A model generated the notes under the pieces. That model was given only the letters and a program-made list of their open reading frames with translations, was not told the origin of the DNA and did no database searches. From Alphaproteobacteria bacterium (GTDB taxonomy: Bacteria > Pseudomonadota > Alphaproteobacteria > UBA9655), in contig JAIEPE010000030.1 in the NCBI GenBank assembly GCA_019749915.1, forward strand, positions 1 to 49,824: 49,824 nucleotides of DNA, written 5' to 3'. Made by a program: the position numbers and the translations under genes. Positions 44,312-49,824 of the stretch are shown here, piece by piece (the stretch's first letter is position 1; each line of letters begins with the position of its first letter).

Positions 44312-45551
44312 TAACGCGTTAAAAAACCGGGGACTTGCCCCAGTCTCCGCTGAGATCATCGCTCTTGATGAGGAGCGTCGCTCAGTCATTCACTCTGTGC
44401 AAGAAATGCAAAATCACCGCAACGAGCTCGCCAAGAAAATTGGACAAGCTAAATCCAAGGGTGGCAATGCGGATGACCTTTTGCAAGAAGCGGGACAATT
44501 GCGCGATAAACTCCCCTTAGAGGAAGAGAAAGTTCGCCTTTTAGAAGAAAAGCTCAAAGCCATCATGGATGTTTTACCTAATGTCCCTTCAAAGGACGTT
44601 CCTATTGGTAAAAGCGAAGAAGACAATCAAGAAGTTCATCATTGGGGTGAAAAACCCACCTTTTCTTTCATACCAAGACAACACTATGAAATTGGTGAAG
44701 CCTTGGGTTTTATGGATTTTGAAGCTTCCGCTAAAATTTCTGGTTCTCGCTTTGTGGTGCTTAAATCTGATCTTGCTCGCCTTGAGCGTGCCTTGGGAGC
44801 GTTTATGTTGGACACCCACACCCAAGAATATGGTTACACAGAAATCTCCCCTCCCTATATGGTACGCAGTCAATCCATGTATGGGGCCGGTCAGCTTCCT
44901 AAATTTGCAGAAGATGCTTTTGTCACAACAAATGACTATTGGCTGATTCCTACAGCAGAAGTGCCCCTAACAAATTTAGTGGCGGGAGATATTTTAGAGG
45001 CTGATACACTTCCTCAACGCTTTGTGGCCTACACCCCTTGTTTCCGCTCTGAAGCAGGATCGGCAGGAAAAGACACCCGCGGTATGTTTCGCGTCCATCA
45101 GTTTCACAAAGTTGAGCTCGTCAGCATCACCCATCCCGACGCCTCGGAAAAAGAGCATCAACGCATGTTAAAGGCGGCTCAGTCCATTCTTGAACGTTTA
45201 AGGATTCATTATCGCACGGTTATTTTATGTACAGGTGATATGGGTACCTGTCCTCAGAAAACCTATGATATTGAGGTTTGGCTTCCTGGCCAAAACGCTT
45301 ATCGTGAAATCTCTAGCTGTTCCAATTTTGGCGAATATCAAGCACGCCGCATGAATACCCGTTTTCGTGATGAAGACAAAAAAACCCGTTTTGTCCATAC
45401 ACTAAATGGCTCGGGACTGGCTGTAGGCCGCACGCTCATTGCTATTTTAGAAAACTATCAACAAGAGGATGGATCTGTTATCATCCCTGATGTATTAAGA
45501 TCGTATATGAGAGGAGACGCTCTCATCAAAGCGCAAAAGGTGGAAAGATGA
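44268..45551 (+). CDS. serS: Seryl-tRNA synthetase
   Basis: 427 residues from a GTG (AAAGGA upstream, inside tatC). An N-terminal coiled-coil tRNA-binding arm (about 30-100) is followed by a class II catalytic core: motif 2 region [24 protein letters not shown] and motif 3 in [28 protein letters not shown] (serine pocket) is present. It charges tRNA-Ser. tatC-serS adjacency is common in alphaproteobacteria. Confidence 0.97.
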   Translation: MLDTKWIRENPEDFDNALKNRGLAPVSAEIIALDEERRSVIHSVQEMQNHRNELAKKIGQAKSKGGNADDLLQEAGQLRDKLPLEEEKVRLLEEKLKAIMDVLPNVPSKDVPIGKSEEDNQEVHHWGEKPTFSFIPRQHYEIGEALGFMDFEASAKISGSRFVVLKSDLARLERALGAFMLDTHTQEYGYTEISPPYMVRSQSMYGAGQLPKFAEDAFVTTNDYWLIPTAEVPLTNLVAGDILEADTLPQRFVAYTPCFRSEAGSAGKDTRGMFRVHQFHKVELVSITHPDASEKEHQRMLKAAQSILERLRIHYRTVILCTGDMGTCPQKTYDIEVWLPGQNAYREISSCSNFGEYQARRMNTRFRDEDKKTRFVHTLNGSGLAVGRTLIAILENYQQEDGSVIIPDVLRSYMRGDALIKAQKVER

Positions 45552-46711
45552 AGTTTAAAAATTTATTGTTGTTTGTTAGTTGCTCTCTAATTTTGGGGGG
45601 AGAAGCTTTTTCTGCAGCTCCCGAAAAGAAAATCGTCACAGGACCAGATGATACGGTTTATGGCATTGCTTATAATAATGGCATCCCCACGCGCTCCTTA
45701 ATTGCTGCAAATAACTTAAAGCCGCCTTATACTCTCAAAGCTGGTCAAGTTTTGATTGTCCCTCTTCCCAACCAACATATTGTGGGACAAGGAGAAACAG
45801 TAGAAAGTATTGCTGAAATCTATGCCCTTAACGTTGATGTTTTAGCCCATGAAAACAATATTTCATCGCCTTCTTATATTGCGCCAGGAACCGTTCTTTC
45901 CATTCCTGCTCGAAATACGGAAACCTTAGCAACAGCTCTCAAGGCTCCTGAAGAAATTAGTGCTTCTTCCTTAGCTCCCCTTCCACTCGTGAGATCAGAA
46001 CCAGGACCATCTTCTTTGGATCCATTACCGACACCTAAAACTACGACTTCAAATATGGCACTTCCCGACGATTTGGCCCAGGAATTGGCTGCCGAGAAAG
46101 GAACAACTTCTGCTTCTGCCGCTGCTGCTTCCGCTCCCGCGCCTCTTATGAATAACCTTGCTGAGAAGAAGGAAAAGGGAGCCGCCATCGCTTCAAAGAA
46201 AGAGGAAGAAAACAAAAAATCCTCTAAAGAAGCTATGAAAGAGAAGCCACAAAAAGAAGAAAAGCTCACTAAAAAAGAAGAGCCTCAAGAAGAGAAAAAA
46301 GCCGTTAAAAGTGAGGATAAGGCAGAAGTCACTTCAAAAGATGTGTCCTTTGCTTGGCCGGTTCAAGGAGAAATTCTGAAAAAATTTGCCCCTGGCGGTA
46401 AGAATGATGGTATCAATATTAAAGTTGCCAAAGGAACGCCCGTGAAGGCAGCGGCGACAGGAACGGTCATGTATGCCGGAAGCGAACTGAAAGGGTTCGG
46501 CAATCTATTGCTCCTTAAACATCAGGATGGCTGGGTCACCGCCTATGCGCACAATTCTGAACTCCTTGTCAAAAAGGGAGAGAAAGTCAAACAAGGGCAA
46601 GAGATTGCTAAATCTGGAACGCCAGAGGGTGATGCAGAACAACCACAGTTGCACTTTGAAATCAGAAAAGTGAAACAACCCATTGATCCTTTGACCAAAC
46701 TTGAGTCATAA
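45548..46711 (+). CDS. NlpD-like LysM/LytM protein (probable amidase activator)
   Basis: 387 residues. A signal peptide ([18 protein letters not shown]; the Cys could also suggest a lipoprotein but the lipobox is imperfect) precedes two LysM repeats (about 33-70 and 77-115), a long Ala/Pro then Lys/Glu-rich linker (150-265) and a C-terminal LytM/M23 domain. The zinc ligands are degenerate: the usual HxGxD is NDGIN and only YAHN and LHFE remain. That is the pattern of NlpD/EnvC proteins, which activate cell-wall amidases at division instead of cutting themselves. It overlaps serS by 4 bp. Confidence 0.85.
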   Translation: MKFKNLLLFVSCSLILGGEAFSAAPEKKIVTGPDDTVYGIAYNNGIPTRSLIAANNLKPPYTLKAGQVLIVPLPNQHIVGQGETVESIAEIYALNVDVLAHENNISSPSYIAPGTVLSIPARNTETLATALKAPEEISASSLAPLPLVRSEPGPSSLDPLPTPKTTTSNMALPDDLAQELAAEKGTTSASAAAASAPAPLMNNLAEKKEKGAAIASKKEEENKKSSKEAMKEKPQKEEKLTKKEEPQEEKKAVKSEDKAEVTSKDVSFAWPVQGEILKKFAPGGKNDGINIKVAKGTPVKAAATGTVMYAGSELKGFGNLLLLKHQDGWVTAYAHNSELLVKKGEKVKQGQEIAKSGTPEGDAEQPQLHFEIRKVKQPIDPLTKLES

Positions 46712-46748
46712 GGTAAACTAAACATAACATTATTAAATGAGGAAAACC

Positions 46749-47174
46749 ATGAACACACTATTTGACCTACTTATCTCTCCTGCAAACGCCCAGGCAGCTC
46801 CAGGACCTCTTGGGTTTGACTTTATGTCTCTTCTGCCTCTTGTGCTAATCTTTGCGGTTTTCTATTTCTTTCTCATTCGCCCACAACAAAAAAAGGCACA
46901 ACAACAAAAAACTCTTCTCTCTTCTCTCAAGCGAGGAGATCGAATTCTTACGAATGGTGGCTTGATTGGAACCGTCACAAAAGTCATCAGTGAGCAAGAA
47001 CTTGAAGTAGAAATTGCAGACAGCGTTAAGGTTCGTATTGCCCGTCCGATGGTGGCAGACTTGCTTTTAAGCACAGAAACTCCAAGAGAAGTTGAACCAC
47101 GTAAAGAAAAAGAAGCCGTGACAAAATTGTCTTCCCGTAAGACAGTCGCACCTAAGAAAAAATCATCTAAATAA
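46749..47174 (+). CDS. yajC: Preprotein translocase subunit YajC
   Basis: 141 residues from the ATG at 46749, chosen because GAGGA lies 6 nt upstream; the ATG at 46737 would add four residues. One membrane helix (LLPLVLIFAVFYFFLIRPQ), the conserved RPQQKKAQQQK, and the small domain LKRGDRILTNGGLIGTV. The C-terminal tail is Lys-rich and longer than usual. YajC joins the SecDF complex. It is directly upstream of secD. Confidence 0.93.
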   Translation: MNTLFDLLISPANAQAAPGPLGFDFMSLLPLVLIFAVFYFFLIRPQQKKAQQQKTLLSSLKRGDRILTNGGLIGTVTKVISEQELEVEIADSVKVRIARPMVADLLLSTETPREVEPRKEKEAVTKLSSRKTVAPKKKSSK

Positions 47175-47195
47175 AAGAAAAGTTTGGGCTAAGCA

Positions 47196-48755
47196 ATGTT
47201 ATACATTCCTTTATGGAAAAAAATTCTGACCATTGGCATTTGTCTTCTTGGATTGCTCTTTGCTAGCCCTAATTTTTTCACTCGCGAACAACTTAAAAAT
47301 TTCCCCAGCTGGTATCCTAAAAGCCAAATCACCCTTGGGCTTGACCTACAGGGCGGTGCACACCTTCTCTTAGAAGTTGATTTTGATGCTGTTCAAAAAG
47401 AGCAAATGGCCTCTTTAGCTGATATGGTACGAACCGTCCTTCGTAAAGAAAGAATTGGTTATACAGGGCTTTCAGCTAAAAAGGATTTTGTCACCCTAAC
47501 ATTGCGCAATCCTGCTGATTTAGAAAAAGCCAAATCTCTCATTCATAACACGGACAATGACGTTGAAATTACGCCAACGACAGAAGGTCAATTAAACCTC
47601 CGTTTTGATGAGGCCTCACTGCGAGCACGACGGAAGTCAGTTTTGGCCCAATCTATTGAAATTGTTCGCCGACGCGTCGACGAAATGGGAACAGCCGAGC
47701 CCTTTATTCAACAACAAGGAGATGATCGAATTTTAGTTCAGCTTCCTGGTATGCAAGACCCTGCTCGAATTAAAGCGATGTTGGGGAAAACGGCAAAGCT
47801 GCAATTTCGTTTTGTTGACATGTCTATTAATGCCGAACCAGGTAAACCTGTTCCCGGCGTTGATATTCTTCCTGAAGAACGAGATGGAAAAACCGTTTAT
47901 TTAGCTGTAAAAAAACAAATCATTTTAAGCGGTGAGAATTTGGTTGATGCCCAGCCTGGATTTGATGAATATCATCGCCCAATTATAAATTTTAAATTTG
48001 ATTCCCTGGGGGCTAAAAAATTTGGAGACGCCACAAAAAATAACATTGGACAAGTTTTTGCCATCGTTTTGGATGACAAGATCATCATGGCTCCTCATAT
48101 CCAAACTCCTATCCTGGATGGCCGTGGTATGATTACGGGTGGCTTTTCCGTACAACAAGCTCAAGATCTTGCTCTTTTAATGCGTGCAGGAGCCCTTCCA
48201 GCCCCCCTTAACGTCATTGAAGAACGTACTGTGGGTCCCGGGCTTGGGGCCGATTCTATTGCCTCAGGCGAGTATGCTACGATTATTGCTATTTTGATGG
48301 TAGCTGCCTTTATGTTTATTGCGTATTCCTTCTTTGGCGCTATTGCGAACATTGCAGTTGTCTTTAACTTGATTCTCTTATTTGCCGCCCTCTCTGTGAC
48401 TCACGCAACCCTTACCTTACCAGGCATTGCAGGCATTGCCCTTACGGTCGGTATGGCTGTGGATGCTAACGTCTTAATTAACGAGCGGATTAAAGAAGAG
48501 CTACGTAATGGACGGAAAATGCTCAGCGCCATCGATGCAGGCTATAACAGGGCTATGACCACCATTATTGATTCCAACCTCACAACGTTAATTGGTGTGG
48601 CACTTTTGTATTATTTTGGCGCTGGCCCTACCCGTGGCTTTGCGGTGACAACCTCTTTGGGAATTATTATTTCCATGTTCACGGCTATCTCCCTTACAAA
48701 ACTCATTTTGGCGTGGTGGATTGGGTGGAAACGCCCCACCCATCTTCCCATTTAA
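47196..48755 (+). CDS. secD: Protein translocase subunit SecD
   Basis: 519 residues. An N-terminal helix, the P1 periplasmic domain (LGLDLQGGAHLLLEVD, IVRRRVDEMGTAEPFIQQQG) and the C-terminal membrane block with GLALTVGMAVDANVLINERI, whose Asp in the fourth helix is needed for proton-driven pulling. RGFAVTTSLGIIISMFTAI ends the RND-type fold. SecD with SecF uses the proton-motive force to finish export of Sec substrates. A 9-bp gap with AAGGAG separates it from secF. Confidence 0.97.
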   Translation: MLYIPLWKKILTIGICLLGLLFASPNFFTREQLKNFPSWYPKSQITLGLDLQGGAHLLLEVDFDAVQKEQMASLADMVRTVLRKERIGYTGLSAKKDFVTLTLRNPADLEKAKSLIHNTDNDVEITPTTEGQLNLRFDEASLRARRKSVLAQSIEIVRRRVDEMGTAEPFIQQQGDDRILVQLPGMQDPARIKAMLGKTAKLQFRFVDMSINAEPGKPVPGVDILPEERDGKTVYLAVKKQIILSGENLVDAQPGFDEYHRPIINFKFDSLGAKKFGDATKNNIGQVFAIVLDDKIIMAPHIQTPILDGRGMITGGFSVQQAQDLALLMRAGALPAPLNVIEERTVGPGLGADSIASGEYATIIAILMVAAFMFIAYSFFGAIANIAVVFNLILLFAALSVTHATLTLPGIAGIALTVGMAVDANVLINERIKEELRNGRKMLSAIDAGYNRAMTTIIDSNLTTLIGVALLYYFGAGPTRGFAVTTSLGIIISMFTAISLTKLILAWWIGWKRPTHLPI

Positions 48756-48764
48756 GGAGCTCCC

Positions 48765-49682
48765 ATGGGACTACACATTATACCTTATGACACAAATATT
48801 AATTTTATATCAAAGAAGAACATCATTTTTGCTGTTTTGATTGCTGTTACTGCGATCTGTTTGGGGTCAATTTTCACCAAAGGGTTTACTTATGGAATCG
48901 ACTTTAAGGGAGGATTACTCCTTGAAATTCGCACATCCGGTCCTGCAGATATAGGAAAACTTCGTTCTGAACTCAATGATCTTGTTCAGGGAGAGGTTAC
49001 TCTTCAAGAATTTGGTGCCCCTAATGATGTTCTTATTCGGGTAGAGCAACAACCAGGGGGCGATGCGGGTCAGCTTGCTGCCTTGAACAAAATCAAAGAA
49101 AAATTAGGAACGGGCGTTGACTATCGAAAGGTTGAAAGCGTAGGCCCCAAGGTCAGTGAAGACCTTGTTCGCAATGGTATCTATGCGATTATTGGAGCGT
49201 TAGTGGCCATGCTAATCTATATTTGGTTTCGCTTTGAATGGCAGTTTGGCGTCTGCTCTCTCATTACCCTTGCCCATGATGCCCTCATCGTCTTGGGATT
49301 ATTTTCCATTTTTGGTCTAGAGTTTAATGAAAATGCTATTATCGCTGTCCTTATTACAGTGACCTACTCGATTAATGATACGGTTGTGATTTATGATCGC
49401 ATTCGTGAAAACTTACGTAAGTTTAAAAAAATGCCTTTACCCGACCTTATAAACCGCAGCATTAATGAAACCCTATCACGCACCATTTTAACATCGACCA
49501 CAACCTTGCTCTCCCTCCTTGGTCTTTATTTCTTTGGCGGCCCCGTTATTGCGGCTTTCAGCCTTCCCATCATCGTGGGAATTTTGGCAGGAACCGTCTC
49601 TTCTATTACCGTCTCTGCCCCCCTCCTCCTTCATATGCATCTCCGCGAAGACAACGGACTCGAGGCATTGAGCAAAGGTTAA
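48765..49682 (+). CDS. secF: Protein translocase subunit SecF
   Basis: 305 residues with six helices. FTYGIDFKGGLLLEIRTS opens the periplasmic domain; VESVGPKVSEDLVRNGIYAI and TVTYSINDTVVIYDRIRENL (with the conserved Asp pair) lie in the membrane part; SINETLSRTILTSTTTLLSLL follows. It completes yajC-secD-secF, an operon order shared by most bacteria. The stop is followed by about 65 bp before a possible insertion-sequence end. Confidence 0.97.
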   Translation: MGLHIIPYDTNINFISKKNIIFAVLIAVTAICLGSIFTKGFTYGIDFKGGLLLEIRTSGPADIGKLRSELNDLVQGEVTLQEFGAPNDVLIRVEQQPGGDAGQLAALNKIKEKLGTGVDYRKVESVGPKVSEDLVRNGIYAIIGALVAMLIYIWFRFEWQFGVCSLITLAHDALIVLGLFSIFGLEFNENAIIAVLITVTYSINDTVVIYDRIRENLRKFKKMPLPDLINRSINETLSRTILTSTTTLLSLLGLYFFGGPVIAAFSLPIIVGILAGTVSSITVSAPLLLHMHLREDNGLEALSKG

Positions 49683-49747
49683 ATAATCTAAAACATTCAA
49701 GTCTGGAATTACGATCCCCAGGGATATCTTTTTCTGCAATTGGAAGT

Positions 49748-49824
49748 TGTGTCAATAGCACTTTAAAATGTCCGAACTAAATAGCACAAGGATTGTCCGA
49801 ATTAGAGGTCTCATGAGGGCGTCG
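49748..49824. mobile_element. Possible left end of an insertion sequence (IS21-like repeats)
   Basis: Two spaced copies of a composite motif are seen: AATAGCAC (49754-49761) with TGTCCGAA (49769-49776), then AATAGCAC (49780-49787) with TGTCCGAA (49794-49801). Repeated short boxes beginning near a TGT are typical of IS21-family termini where the transposase binds. No coding part is in the window, so the family is a guess. Confidence 0.35.

Noticed and set aside
45548-46711. Active M23 endopeptidase
   Set aside because: The first zinc-ligand motif is NDGIN in place of HxGxD, so an NlpD-type activator is the better reading.

Overview
The window looks like a chromosome segment of an obligate intracellular alphaproteobacterium, most likely a Holosporales/Caedibacter-like or otherwise Rickettsia-like endosymbiont. 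Three things point there. Core gene content and order are alphaproteobacterial (secG-pyrG-kdsA-eno; rapZ-manX-ptsH; serS followed by an NlpD-like gene and yajC-secD-secF). There is a nucleotide (ATP/ADP) translocase beside a UhpC/GlpT-type sugar-phosphate transporter, the energy-parasite pair of intracellular bacteria. Base composition is AT-rich, with palindromic intergenic repeats and many decaying mobile elements. The species assignment is inference; nothing here identifies it directly.

Layout. 1-6.6 kb is accessory, AT-rich DNA: a decayed IS256-type transposase, an integrase fragment, an orphan MbtH-like gene, a chimeric carA (CarA N-terminal two thirds fused to an unrelated C-terminal module), a secreted protein with a PD-(D/E)xK nuclease-like motif set, and a large membrane protein of unknown function. 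6.6-14.2 kb is a nested graveyard of mobile elements. From left to right it holds an IS5-type transposase tail, 5' parts of two plus-strand group II introns, a complete IS110 element, the 3' end of a group IIC intron, a complete group II intron (with intact maturase gene and domain V) sitting exactly at the YADD codons of another maturase, the 5' half of an ML-type intron, and two halves of a second IS5-like transposase in opposite orientations. A tRNA-His gene marks the border to the core genome.

14.6-49.7 kb is mostly conserved housekeeping DNA: SecG, CTP synthase, KdsA, enolase, dihydrolipoamide dehydrogenase, an OmpR/EnvZ-type two-component pair, two tandem COG2984 substrate-binding proteins preceded by a small aromatic-rich ORF that may be a leader peptide, a PTS-Ntr-like block (RapZ, EIIA-Man, HPr) with an asparaginase, NAD kinase, a run of small lineage-specific proteins, NAD(P)HX repair (Nnr), the ATP/ADP translocase and UhpC-like transporter, ErpA, and a long co-directional run from argS through SPOR, NagZ, a site-2-type protease, TatA/TatB, a secreted ELM1-like protein, TatC, SerS, an NlpD-like amidase activator, YajC, SecD and SecF. 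A possible IS21-like terminus begins in the last 80 bases.

Together the core genes describe a cell that imports ATP and sugar phosphates from its host, still makes KDO for an outer membrane, recycles peptidoglycan (NagZ, NlpD-like) and keeps full Sec (SecG, YajC, SecD, SecF) and Tat (A, B, C) export. The features most worth following up are the small ORF before the COG2984 genes, the mosaic twintron, the carA chimera, the secreted nuclease-like protein and the ELM1-like protein inside the tat locus.
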